64,000 nucleotides of DNA. Origin: Natronoglomus mannanivorans (lineage in GTDB: Archaea > Halobacteriota > Halobacteria > Halobacteriales > Natrialbaceae). A program made the position numbers and the translations under genes. Under the pieces are notes generated by a model, which did no database searches, had not been told where the DNA came from, and was given only the letters and a program-made list of their open reading frames with translations. Below are positions 1 through 8,100 of the stretch, piece by piece. How positions within the stretch are numbered: the stretch's first letter is position 1; each line of letters starts with the position of its first letter. The stretch covers positions 1 to 64,000 of the forward strand of contig JAOPKB010000017.1 of NCBI GenBank assembly GCA_025517485.1, given 5' to 3'.

Positions 1-7
1 GCTTCCT

Positions 8-50
8 CTCCGGCCGACTCGCTCACTTCGCTCGCTCCTTGAGGCCGGAG
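8..50. repeat. GC-rich inverted repeat at window edge
   Basis: CTCCGGCC (8-15) is matched by GGCCGGAG (43-50), giving an 8-bp stem around a 27-nt loop. It lies upstream of the first complete gene and is probably part of the 3' region of a gene outside the window, for example a hairpin after its stop. No coding frame can be supported in bases 1-129. Confidence 0.3.
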
Positions 51-129
51 GCTCCGCGCTACCGCTTGCTGAAACGAGTTACGCACTGATCCCACGACTG
101 CTGTGCGATTGGGTGTGCAGTGACGTTCA

Positions 130-1449
130 GTGGCTACTATATTCCGTTGGCGGACGTACGCAGTGACAGCAATAGTAACAGTGAAACTCCTCGAGTACGC
201 CGTCGATCGAGACTGGCCGCCGGTCGTCGGCGCGCTCCTCTTCGTGTCACTTCTGACCGCGGGGTACTACTACAACCTCACCTTCGTCCAGCTCGGTCTG
301 TTCGACCTCGGCGTAAATCGCGTCGGGATGAGCCACGTCGGCGTCTCCCTCGCGATGGCGCTCCTCGCGCTGCTAGCGTTTCTCACCGCCGTCGTCACCG
401 GCGTCGCCCTCGACCGGACCGGGTGGAGCCAGACCCTGCTGGTCAAACTCCGACTCGTACTGGCCGTCGTCCTCACCCAGCTGGTGCTCACCGCCGTCGC
501 ACCGCTCGTCACCACGCCGGCGCAATTTCTCGGGTGGGTCGTCGTCTGCGCGATTTCGCTGGGCGTCGGGATGCCGACGACGCTCAGCCTGACGATCGAC
601 TTCGTTCCCGTCCGCGACCGCGGGTACGTCGCCGCGGCCGTCGCCGCGCTCTCGTTTTTCGTCGCCGCGATCTACCCGCTCGAGTGGTCGATCGAGGAGT
701 TCAGTACGGTGCTGGTCGCGGCGATGATTCCGGGTGCCGTCGTCCTCGCTCTCCTCGCTTCCGGCCGCCTGGGTATCGTCGAAACGTTCGCCGAGCAACA
801 CCGGGAATTTGGCACCGGACGGTTCTGTCGGCCCGATCCCGTCTCCACGTGGAGTCTGACGTTCTGGACGCTCGTCGTGTTGATGTTCGGGGTATTCTTT
901 ATCGACAGCCTCGGCTTTCTCCGGCTCGTGGAGACGCCGACGTACATCTTCACGTCGTGGCAGTCACCTGACCTCCGCGTCCGTCTGTTCATCGCGTTCG
1001 CTCACGTCGTCGGCGCCGGAATGGCGGGCGTCCTCTACACGAACTTCGAGCGCCGGTGGCTGTTCCTGTGGGTGTTCGGCCTGTTCTCGGTCACTCATCT
1101 CCTGTACACCTTCGATATCAGGGCCGCACAGGCCGGTGACCCGTCGTTACTCCTGCCGCTTTTCTACGTGCTGGCTGTGAGTTTCTACACGACGCTGAAC
1201 TTCGCGCTGTGGCCCGACCTCTCGACGCCCGAGACGATCGGCACCCACTCCGCGATCGGCCTCGGAATGGCCGGCTTCCTGGCGACGTTCCTCAGTACCG
1301 GCGTCGCACTCTACTTTCAGGCGCTCGAGGTGACGCTGTTCGACCACCTCAATGTCGTCAACGCGCTGGCGCTGCTGTTGTTCGTCTCGCTTGCAGTATT
1401 GCTATACGTCCGTCGGATGATCGTTCTGGCACGGACGGGGGAGGCGTGA
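130..1449 (+). CDS. MFS-like multipass permease
   Basis: The 439-aa product is almost entirely hydrophobic, with about twelve predicted membrane helices from residue 10 to 430. A short charged turn around residue 163 (D-R-G-Y) and an Arg/Glu-containing loop near residue 220 divide it into two halves, the usual two-bundle plan of Major Facilitator Superfamily carriers. No substrate can be read from the sequence. The GTG at 130 is the most upstream plausible start in frame, and it is preceded by a weak AT-containing stretch. The next gene starts 3 nt after the stop, so the two are probably co-transcribed. An alternative is an unclassified polytopic membrane protein; the MFS call is based on length and topology rather than a decisive motif. 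Confidence 0.7.
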   Translation: MATIFRWRTYAVTAIVTVKLLEYAVDRDWPPVVGALLFVSLLTAGYYYNLTFVQLGLFDLGVNRVGMSHVGVSLAMALLALLAFLTAVVTGVALDRTGWSQTLLVKLRLVLAVVLTQLVLTAVAPLVTTPAQFLGWVVVCAISLGVGMPTTLSLTIDFVPVRDRGYVAAAVAALSFFVAAIYPLEWSIEEFSTVLVAAMIPGAVVLALLASGRLGIVETFAEQHREFGTGRFCRPDPVSTWSLTFWTLVVLMFGVFFIDSLGFLRLVETPTYIFTSWQSPDLRVRLFIAFAHVVGAGMAGVLYTNFERRWLFLWVFGLFSVTHLLYTFDIRAAQAGDPSLLLPLFYVLAVSFYTTLNFALWPDLSTPETIGTHSAIGLGMAGFLATFLSTGVALYFQALEVTLFDHLNVVNALALLLFVSLAVLLYVRRMIVLARTGEA

Positions 1450-1452
1450 GCT

Positions 1453-2316
1453 ATGAGACCGGAACTCGTTCCGTTGCTGATCGTCGCACTCCTGTTGCTC
1501 TCGGCCGGCGGTGCCGACGTCGACCGGATCGAGATCCTCAGCGACGGCGAGCACGTGATCGACGACAGAGAGCACGCAGTGATCGTCGGCGACGCGACGG
1601 TGACCGTTCCGGACGATGCCGCGGTGTCGGGACCGATCTACGTCATCGCCGGCGACACGCAGATCAGAGGGACGGTCGACGGTGACGTCGTCCAGCTCGC
1701 CGGGGAGTTGACGGTCTACGAGGGTGCAACGATCGCGGACGAGCTCCGTCTCGTCGGCGGGGTTCGGACGGTCTCCTCCGGGGCGACGATCGGCGAGCGA
1801 ACCTCCGTCGAGCCCGTCGCCCGGGAGCCCTCGCCGCTCGTTCGAGTCGGATCGTTCGTCCTACAGTCGCTCGTCCTGGGGGGAATCGGCTTCGGACTCG
1901 CCCGATGGAAACCGTCGTTGCTTCGAAACGTCGGCGATTCGGTCACCGAACACTCGATCGTCAGCGCGACCGTCGGACTGCTCGTGAGCGTCACCTCGCT
2001 GGCCCTGTTCGTCTTCATGGCGTTCACGCTGATCTTGCTACCAATCAGTCTGCTCGGTCTCCTCACCGGACTCCTCGTACTCGTCTACAGTATCGTCATC
2101 TACGGGTTCCTCGTCGGGCAGTATCTCCCGCTCGAGCACGTCGGACTCGCGTCCGCTGCCGGAACGGTCCTCTTCCTCGGGCTCCTGACGGTGCTCCCGT
2201 GGGTGCCGATCGTCGGCTCGTGGATCGGCATCACGCTCTTCGTGGTCGGAATCGGCGCGGTTTTGATCACGTTCTTCGGGCTTCGGGAGTTCGAACCCGT
2301 TCAACTGCCGGAGTGA
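1453..2316 (+). CDS. Bactofilin-like (polymer-forming) membrane protein
   Basis: The protein has 287 aa. An N-terminal hydrophobic segment (residues 3-20) is followed by a surface domain (about 30-115) made of short beta-helix turns with recurring G-x-V-x-G-x-V / V-x-G-D patterns (for example around residues 62-80), as in bactofilins and other polymer-forming cytoskeletal proteins. The C-terminal half (about 130-280) holds four to five membrane helices. This beta-helix-plus-membrane architecture is common in haloarchaeal proteins annotated as polymer-forming. The gene follows the MFS-like permease by 3 nt, implying one operon, and is convergent with the carbonic anhydrase. The function is inferred only as envelope-associated scaffolding; no enzymatic motif is visible. 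Confidence 0.7.
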   Translation: MRPELVPLLIVALLLLSAGGADVDRIEILSDGEHVIDDREHAVIVGDATVTVPDDAAVSGPIYVIAGDTQIRGTVDGDVVQLAGELTVYEGATIADELRLVGGVRTVSSGATIGERTSVEPVAREPSPLVRVGSFVLQSLVLGGIGFGLARWKPSLLRNVGDSVTEHSIVSATVGLLVSVTSLALFVFMAFTLILLPISLLGLLTGLLVLVYSIVIYGFLVGQYLPLEHVGLASAAGTVLFLGLLTVLPWVPIVGSWIGITLFVVGIGAVLITFFGLREFEPVQLPE

Positions 2317-2375
2317 AACTGGTTTAATTCGATCGGGTTGCTCGTCCCGACGATGGCGTCGGCAACGAGCCCACC

Positions 2376-3056
2376 TCAGTACTCCCAGAGTCGTTCTACG
2401 TGAGCCTCGATCTCCGGGTGCTCCTCACCCAGCGTGTCGACGGACGTCTCACCGCCGACGTTGATCACGTAGACTGCGCCGCGACGACCCGAATAGACGT
2501 CTTGAAAGTCGTAGACGACACCGACGATGGTCACCGAATCGGGGATATCCTCGCTCGTCTCGAGGAACTCGACCTGCCGGTCGACGTTGTACTCGACGAG
2601 TCGGTTGATGGCCTCGGTTCGATCGATATCGTCGGGTAGAAGGTCCAGTGCCGGTTCGAGATGAGGTTCGAGGAGTTCGAGACAGTGGCTGATCGACGCT
2701 GGTTCGGAGAGCCCCTTCGTGAGGTCGTCGTACGCGGCCGTCACGGCCCCGCAGCCGGTGTGGCCGACGACGACGGCGGTCTCCGTTCCCGTGTGGGCGA
2801 TCGGATAGAGGACGTCGCCCGAGAGCTCGGGGCCCGAGTCGGCCCACTGGACGACACGGTTTCCGATGTTCCCGCACGTGAAGATATTCCCCGGTTCGTC
2901 GTTCCCCCAGATGTGATCTTGGAGGACACGAGAGTCGGAACAGCAGATGGTGACGACGCTCGGGTGCTGGGAGTCCTGTAGGTCGTCGAACCGGGACTGA
3001 AACTGGTCTGCGTGTTCGGAATTGTTCTCGAGTAAGTCGACGAACGTCTGGTGCAT
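2376..3056 (-). CDS. Beta-class carbonic anhydrase
   Basis: The 226-aa protein interconverts CO2 and bicarbonate. The zinc-site motifs of beta carbonic anhydrases are intact: C39-S-D41-S-R43 near the N terminus, with Cys39 as a zinc ligand and the Asp41/Arg43 dyad, and H99-T-G-C102 (HxxC) in the middle, which supplies the other two ligands. The length matches the family. There is no signal peptide, so the enzyme is cytoplasmic. It is convergent with the bactofilin-like gene and divergent from the HD hydrolase; the 156-bp gap upstream is AT-rich and carries the promoters. The ATG at 3056 is the only sensible start before the conserved region. Confidence 0.92.
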   Translation of the reverse strand: MHQTFVDLLENNSEHADQFQSRFDDLQDSQHPSVVTICCSDSRVLQDHIWGNDEPGNIFTCGNIGNRVVQWADSGPELSGDVLYPIAHTGTETAVVVGHTGCGAVTAAYDDLTKGLSEPASISHCLELLEPHLEPALDLLPDDIDRTEAINRLVEYNVDRQVEFLETSEDIPDSVTIVGVVYDFQDVYSGRRGAVYVINVGGETSVDTLGEEHPEIEAHVERLWEY

Positions 3057-3212
3057 ACTCGGCCAGTAGCGCTCGAGGGTCTAATTTCCGTTCCTATTAC
3101 AATTCTGGGGATGTATTATTTGTTTTAGGAGCGGTTCGGCGATATAGATTCTCCATCAGGTCTCGATTCGAGCGTTCATAACGATTATGTGACGCACCAC
3201 TGACGTCTCGAT

Positions 3213-3911
3213 ATGACCGTTTCGTCCGACCTCGAGTGCATTCGCGCCGTCGCGAAGTCGTACTTCGACGCCCACGACCAGCTGTTGCCGGCTCACGACT
3301 GGCACCACGTCCAGCGGGTGGAGACGCTAGCCGAACGACTCGCGGCCGCCCGGTCGACCGACGATCGGGTGCTCGGGCTGGCCGTCCTCTTACACGATAT
3401 CGGTCGCGGGAAAGAAGACGCCGGCGAGATCGACGACCACGCTGCGTGGGGGGCCGAGGAGGCGCGGCGGATTCTCTCGAGCTCCGAAGAATTCGGGCTC
3501 GAAGTTGTCGACGGACTCCCGATGGGTGATATCGACGTGGCCGACGAGACGATCGACGCCGTCGGCCACTGCATCCGCGCCCACCGGTACTCGAACGACG
3601 TAGAACCGACGACCCTCGAGGCTCGGATCCTCTCGGACGCGGACAACCTCGACGCGCTGGGCGCGATCGGTATCGCGCGGGTGTTCTCCTACGGCGGCGA
3701 GAAAGGGACGGCCATCCACGACCCGGCGGTTCCGATCGAGGAAGACGACTCGAGAGCGGGACGGACGAGCGTGAACCACATCCACAAGAAGATCCTGGAG
3801 CTTCCGGATCGGATGTACACCGACGAGGGACGGGAACTCGCCGCAGAGCGAACACGGGTCGTCGTCGACTTCGTCGACCGACTCGAGGCCGAAGTGTCGG
3901 GCCAGCGGTGA
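3213..3911 (+). CDS. HD-domain metal-dependent phosphohydrolase
   Basis: The 232-aa cytoplasmic protein has the full HD-superfamily signature: H28-D29 with H31/H32 in the first helix pair, the diagnostic H61-D62 doublet, further histidines at 76, 119 and 124, and the closing Asp in an S-D-A-D-N-L-D-A-L-G block near residue 142. This layout is that of small archaeal and bacterial HD proteins (YedJ-like), which hydrolyse phosphomonoesters or nucleotides; the actual substrate is unknown. The gene is monocistronic and diverges from the carbonic anhydrase. The ATG at 3213 sits just upstream of the conserved region. Confidence 0.85.
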   Translation: MTVSSDLECIRAVAKSYFDAHDQLLPAHDWHHVQRVETLAERLAAARSTDDRVLGLAVLLHDIGRGKEDAGEIDDHAAWGAEEARRILSSSEEFGLEVVDGLPMGDIDVADETIDAVGHCIRAHRYSNDVEPTTLEARILSDADNLDALGAIGIARVFSYGGEKGTAIHDPAVPIEEDDSRAGRTSVNHIHKKILELPDRMYTDEGRELAAERTRVVVDFVDRLEAEVSGQR

Positions 3912-4231
3912 GTCGTCCGTCCGGTCGGCGACCGCGTCGGGCGACCCGTTCGGCCCGAGAACGCTCACGAAATTTCGTTTCTCTGGGCGACGAACGCCGA
4001 TCTCGAGCGCATTCGATCGAATTCGACGTGGCTGTGAACCGCTCGTTCGACCGGGACGACTGATTCTCGAGGACACCCGATAGCTGGGGCCATCGCTCGA
4101 GGGCATTTAAACACCGGTATCAGTGAGGGCGACGTCTCATCGGTCTGCGTCGCCTCGAACGAGACGATGACGACACCCGATCGGAACGACGAGGTACCGC
4201 GTTCGGTTCGCTCCCTCCTGAGACGGACAGT
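3912..4231. other. Leader region of the response-regulator gene
   Basis: This 320-bp stretch contains no long gene. A TATA-like element (ATTTAAAC, about 4104-4111) would place transcription start near 4135, leaving a leader of roughly 95 nt. Within it a 22-codon ORF (ATG at 4167) ends in an ATGA overlap with the response-regulator start at 4232, so it could act as a translationally coupled leader peptide. It may equally be chance. Confidence 0.4.
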
Positions 4232-4651
4232 ATGACGGCTGACGTTGACACTGACGCTGGCGGTGACGGACCCGATACCGTTCTGATAGTGGAGGACAAC
4301 CCCGGCGACTTGCGACTCATCGAAGAGGCGTTTCGTGCTGCCAGACTCGAGACGACGCTTCACGCCGTCTCGACGGGGGAAGCGGCCCTCGATTTCGTCT
4401 ATCGACGCGGCGAGTACGTGGACGCTCCCGAACCGGACGTGATCCTACTCGACTGGAACCTCCCGAAGATGGACGGAGAGGACGTGTTGTGTGAGCTCGA
4501 GGACGACCTCGCACAGATTCCGGTGGTCGTAATGACGGGGGCGCACGCGAAAGAAACGATCGCCGAATCGGAGACGGACCGGATCGATACGTACCTGACC
4601 AAGCCCAGCGATCCCACCGAATACGTCGATGCGATTCACTCGGTGTACTAA
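4232..4651 (+). CDS. Single-domain response regulator (receiver only)
   Basis: The 139-aa protein is a stand-alone CheY-like receiver. The acidic pocket is E21-D22, the phospho-acceptor is D74 in the I-L-L-D-W-N-L-P-K-M-D-G block, T102 is the switch Thr, and K124 lies in L-T-K-P. The insertion Y-R-R-G-E-Y around residue 57-62 is typical of the Rcp1 type of response regulator that pairs with PAS/phytochrome-like kinases. There is no output domain, so it must signal by protein contact. No kinase gene is adjacent; the multi-PAS kinase at 47955 is 43 kb away. An ATGA-overlapping mini-ORF lies immediately upstream. Confidence 0.9.
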   Translation: MTADVDTDAGGDGPDTVLIVEDNPGDLRLIEEAFRAARLETTLHAVSTGEAALDFVYRRGEYVDAPEPDVILLDWNLPKMDGEDVLCELEDDLAQIPVVVMTGAHAKETIAESETDRIDTYLTKPSDPTEYVDAIHSVY

Positions 4652-4769
4652 GTGCTCGTCTGCGGACTGGCGTCGTCCGTTCGGTTCGCTGGTGGCGGTC
4701 ACAGTCCTGGGCCGGGGCCGTTCGTTTGCCCATCCGAACGCTTTTGTCAACGGGAAATTATGTTGTCGT

Positions 4770-5231
4770 ATGCGTCCCTCCATCAGCCGCCGATCCCTCC
4801 TCGCCGGAACCCTCGGCGGTGTCGGCGTTCTCGCGAGCGGCGGCTACGCCTGGAATCAGTACGCGACTCGAAACGCCCTCCAGTTTCGACCGCTCGAGGG
4901 ACACAACGAATCCGACGAACCGGTGACGCTCACCGTGACGGCCTCGAGCGACGGGACGGAGGTCTACGAGGGCACCTACGACCTCGCATCCGCCGGAGAC
5001 GAACGTGGCGAAGACACGCGCTATCTCGCTGGCCCGTGGATCAAACACCCCGACGAGTACTCGCTTCGCGTCGCGACCGACGACGAGGAGTTCGTTCTCG
5101 TCCTCGAGAATAGCGAGATCATCGACCGGCTCGAGGATACCGGCTGGGGGAGCGAGTGTGCGCGTGTGACGATCACCGTCACCGACGAAGGGACCCTCGA
5201 GTCGACGGTTGCAACGTCGGAGCAGTGTTGA
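4770..5231 (+). CDS. Tat-exported protein of unknown function
   Basis: The 153-aa protein starts with a twin-arginine signal (S-R-R-S-L-L-A-G, residues 6-13) followed by a Gly/Val/Ala hydrophobic core to about residue 24. There is no lipobox Cys at the cleavage region, so it is probably secreted or remains anchored by its uncleaved signal. The mature part (40-153) has alternating beta-strand patterns and two late Cys residues (near 130 and the C terminus) that could form a disulfide, giving an Ig-like look. The ATG at 4770 was chosen because it places the RR motif correctly; the frame stays open upstream but that part is not protein-like. No family is recognised. Confidence 0.75.
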   Translation: MRPSISRRSLLAGTLGGVGVLASGGYAWNQYATRNALQFRPLEGHNESDEPVTLTVTASSDGTEVYEGTYDLASAGDERGEDTRYLAGPWIKHPDEYSLRVATDDEEFVLVLENSEIIDRLEDTGWGSECARVTITVTDEGTLESTVATSEQC

Positions 5232-5281
5232 AGGTGAGAGTTCAGCGAGGATCGAGGACCTCTCTGTGTCTTCGAGTCTCC

Positions 5282-5692
5282 TTACGAACGCCTGCGACGC
5301 CGGTAGATGATCCCGCCGAACAACCCGATCGCGACGATTCCGAACAGCGGGCGAAGCGGGTCGAAGTAGGTCATCAGCGCGGAGGAACCGACCAACGAGA
5401 CGAGAATCAGGTTACAAGACGGGCAGGCGACGGCCAGAAAGCCGCCCGCCGCGCCGCCGTAGGCACATCGATTGCCGGAACTGGAACATGCCGTCTCGGC
5501 GAGCGACTCGCGCTGGACGACGTACGCACCCGCCAGAACCGCTGTCAGTGTGAGAAAGGCGTAGTCCAGCAGCGTCGTCTCTACCATTCGCACGTACAGC
5601 GACGAGACGAGACCGGAGACGACGCCGAACAGAACGAAGACGCCGGCGGCGGTCGCGACGCCTTTGGCGAGGGCGACTCGAGAGGGGGCCAT
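5282..5692 (-). CDS. Small four-helix membrane protein with CPSCN motif
   Basis: The 136-aa protein has four predicted membrane helices (about 7-30, 38-56, 74-98 and 105-126) and a poly-Arg C terminus facing the cytoplasm. Two cysteine groups stand out: a pair in the loop before helix 3 (C-S-S-S-G-N-R-C) and an A-C-P-S-C-N motif inside or at the edge of helix 3. CPxC at a membrane face suggests a thiol-redox or soft-metal site, but no reaction can be assigned. The ATG at 5692 was preferred over an upstream in-frame start because the upstream residues are low-complexity and unlike the mature sequence. The gene is divergent from azlC. Confidence 0.75.
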   Translation of the reverse strand: MAPSRVALAKGVATAAGVFVLFGVVSGLVSSLYVRMVETTLLDYAFLTLTAVLAGAYVVQRESLAETACSSSGNRCAYGGAAGGFLAVACPSCNLILVSLVGSSALMTYFDPLRPLFGIVAIGLFGGIIYRRRRRS

Positions 5693-6059
5693 CGGTTCAT
5701 CCGCGACTACGAGGGCCGGCGCCAAATCCGCTGTGGTTCGGGTGCTGTGTCCAGATACTGAGCGGGCGTTTCGATGCTTCTTGTGTGTCTGTGTATGTTC
5801 ATCGTTAACACCCCTCCGCCGCGGTGGTATCGATAGGGACACAATCGGAGCGCATGCTTCACCCAGTCTCTTTATCCGACCTGCATCGAGGACGACGGTG
5901 GTTCAGTTACGATCAGGGCCGAACCCAGAATCTCGAGGCGTCCCCGTTTTGTCTCACCCGGTCGCGAGACGATCGCGTCGGACCCGCGAAACCGATACCG
6001 CCGGCGAGATCGAAACCGACGGACAGAACACGGAGCCAGCGGTATCGTACTCGAAAACA
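5693..6059. other. Intergenic region between CPSCN gene and azlC
   Basis: A 367-bp divergent region with no gene I can support. It contains a TG-rich stretch (about 5778-5798) and an AT-containing CTTTATCC box near 5868 that could be the azlC promoter. The frame of azlC stays open through part of it, but the codons are Arg/Ser-rich and read as noise. Confidence 0.35.
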
Positions 6060-6824
6060 GTGAGCACGCCAGCCGATTCAGAACCGAACCGCGAGAGCCG
6101 ACCAGCCGACGCCACAGGTCGACACGAGGTGACGTTCACACTCGAGGGCGTCCGCGCCGGGTTCCTGACGTGTGTCCCGGTCGCACTCGGCGTCGGCGGC
6201 TACGGGATCGCCTTCGGGGTCGTCGCCCGTCAGGCGGGTCTGAGCGTCGCGGAGGCGACGCTGATGAGCGCGACCGTCGTCGCCGGCGCCGCGCAGTTGA
6301 TCGCCGTCGAACTCTGGGCCGACCCGATTCCGGTGTCCGCGATCCTCCTCACGACGGTCGTCATCAACCTGCGGTACTCGCTGATGGGGGCGGCGTTGCA
6401 GCCGTGGTTCGATCGACTCTCGCCGACGCAGGCCTACGGGAGCCTCTTTTTCATGGCTGACGAGAACTGGGCGCTGACGATGAGCGAGTTGCGCTCGAGT
6501 CTGCTCGAGGGACGCCACGCACGGGGTGCGTTCTTGCTCGGAAGCGGCCTCGCAGTCTGGGTGTTCTGGGTCGGTGCGACGATCGTCGGCGCGACCGCCG
6601 GCGGCGTCATCGGCGACCCCGACCGGTACGGGCTGGACTTCATCCTGACCGCCGTCTTCGTCGCGCTCGCGGTGGAGCTCTGGGAGGGACGGTCCTCGCT
6701 GGTGCCGTGGATCGGCGCGTTCGTCACGGCTGTCGTCGCCAACCACGTCCTCCCCGGACGGTGGTACATCCTCCTCGGCGGCATCGTCGCCGCCGGTCTC
6801 GAGGTGATGCGGTATGACGAGTAG
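6060..6824 (+). CDS. azlC: AzlC-family branched-chain amino acid exporter, large subunit
   Basis: The 254-aa protein has seven or eight membrane helices. Family features include the early G-(V/I)-x-P-(V/L)-A-x-G-V-G-G-Y-G-I-A-F-G-type segment after residue 38, the Q-L-I-A-V-E-L-W segment and the N-L-R-Y-S-L-M-G motif around residue 105. AzlC with AzlD exports branched-chain and related amino acids or analogues. The GTG at 6060 was chosen because it starts just before a short polar N terminus; an upstream open frame exists but is low quality. The azlC stop lies 8 bp inside azlD, so the subunits are translationally coupled. Confidence 0.88.
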   Translation: MSTPADSEPNRESRPADATGRHEVTFTLEGVRAGFLTCVPVALGVGGYGIAFGVVARQAGLSVAEATLMSATVVAGAAQLIAVELWADPIPVSAILLTTVVINLRYSLMGAALQPWFDRLSPTQAYGSLFFMADENWALTMSELRSSLLEGRHARGAFLLGSGLAVWVFWVGATIVGATAGGVIGDPDRYGLDFILTAVFVALAVELWEGRSSLVPWIGAFVTAVVANHVLPGRWYILLGGIVAAGLEVMRYDE

Positions 6825-7173
6825 TGTTCCAATCGTGGCGCCGGGACCGAGACTGGCGTTCACACCGGAACTGACGCTCGACCCGTTCGTCGTCGCCGTC
6901 ATCGCTGCGATGGTCGTCCTCACGTACGCGACGAAAGTCGGGGGGCTCTGGGTCCTGCGCCGACTCGAGGTCTCCGAGCGCGTCGAGTCCGGCCTCTCGG
7001 TGCTGCCGGGTGCGATCGTGATCGCGTTCCTGGGGCCGGAGCTGGTGACCGCCGGGCCGGCGGAGTGGGGCGCCGCGGCTCTCGTCTTGCTGGTCGCCTG
7101 GCGAACCGAGAGCATCGTGCTCGCACTCGCCTGCGGGATGGGTGCGGTCGTCCTCCTTCGGACGGTAGTGTGA
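6814..7173 (+). CDS. azlD: AzlD-family small exporter subunit
   Basis: The 119-aa protein has four membrane helices and the size of AzlD, the small partner of AzlC. The T-Y-A-T-K-V-G-G-L-W block near residue 38 corresponds to the conserved Y-x-x-R/K segment of the family, and a Leu-Pro-Gly-Ala turn lies around residue 66. Its ATG lies within the last codons of azlC (11-nt overlap), which supports one transcription unit and stoichiometric synthesis. It is a membrane protein with no catalytic residues expected. Confidence 0.88.
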   Translation: MTSSVPIVAPGPRLAFTPELTLDPFVVAVIAAMVVLTYATKVGGLWVLRRLEVSERVESGLSVLPGAIVIAFLGPELVTAGPAEWGAAALVLLVAWRTESIVLALACGMGAVVLLRTVV

Positions 7174-7266
7174 GTCCGAGAGTGTCGGGAGCGCCCGAAC
7201 CGACGAGATACACGCACACACACGACCGTTCACAATACTCTTCGGATGCGTCGTCGAACGCTATGT

Positions 7267-8010
7267 ATGTCACCGGACCCATCTCCGTCCTCACCCCCAT
7301 CCGCGTCGTCGAACGACTCGAGCCCGCCCACGACACACGACCTCTCACACACGCTCGAGAGCGGGATGCCGGTCTATCCCGGTACCGCATCCGCCAGCCT
7401 CGAGCCGACTGCGTCTGTCGAGTCCGACGGCTATCGTGCCACGCGGATCGACGTCGACTCTCACACCGGCACGCACATCGACGCCCCGGCGCACATGCTC
7501 GCGGACGGGCCGACGCTCGAGGCGTACCCGCTCGAGACCTTCCGGTTCACGGCGCGAGTGCTCGATTGCCGGCCGCTCGCGGCACGCGAGGGGATCGATT
7601 CGGCGGCGATGTTGCAGGCGGCGGCCGATAGTGAGACCGCAGACGCGGCTCTCGAGGACGTCGATCTCCTCGTCGTTCGCACCGGCTGGGAGGACTACTG
7701 GGGAACGGACCGTTACTTCGACCATCCGTATCTTACCGAAGGCGCGGCGGAGTGGCTCGTCTCGACGGACTCGCATCTGGGTCTGGACAGCCTGAATCCC
7801 GATCCGACGCCGACCGACAACGCCGTCGATGACGAACCCGCTGGCTATCCGGCCCACCACACCCTCTTCGCGGACGACCGGCTGATCCTCGAGAACCTGT
7901 GTGGACTCGAGGCCGTTCCGGACGGGGACACGTTCGAACTGCACGCCTCCCCGCTCGCGATCGGTGAGGCTGATGGCTCTCCGGTACGGGCGGTCGCAGT
8001 GCTCGAGTAG
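7267..8010 (+). CDS. Cyclase family metal-dependent hydrolase (kynurenine formamidase-like)
   Basis: The 247-aa protein carries the metal-binding signature of the cyclase/formamidase superfamily, H66-T-G-T-H70-I-D72-A-P-A-H, and an earlier D-L-S-H-T-L start of the domain. A later H-H-T-L-F block near residue 200 supplies the usual distal histidines. Relatives hydrolyse N-formylkynurenine or related cyclic amides; the substrate here is not determined. The ATG at 7267 is preferred over the in-frame ATG at 7246, since the first seven residues of the longer form are basic and uncharacteristic. The Ser/Pro-rich N terminus (about 25 residues) is probably disordered. It is convergent with the SDR gene. 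Confidence 0.85.
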   Translation: MSPDPSPSSPPSASSNDSSPPTTHDLSHTLESGMPVYPGTASASLEPTASVESDGYRATRIDVDSHTGTHIDAPAHMLADGPTLEAYPLETFRFTARVLDCRPLAAREGIDSAAMLQAAADSETADAALEDVDLLVVRTGWEDYWGTDRYFDHPYLTEGAAEWLVSTDSHLGLDSLNPDPTPTDNAVDDEPAGYPAHHTLFADDRLILENLCGLEAVPDGDTFELHASPLAIGEADGSPVRAVAVLE

Positions 8011-8100
8011 TCACGGGTCGTTGTGGTGGTTTCGGGCCGTTCGACGGCACGGTCGCCTTCCGATCTCTCGAGCGATTCGCTGCTCCTCGGGCGACTGTAC

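Noticed and set aside
120..971. Long Arg/Pro-rich frame over the first permease gene
   Set aside because: It is the shifted frame of the membrane protein at 130-1449; composition is Arg-rich noise, not acidic haloarchaeal protein.
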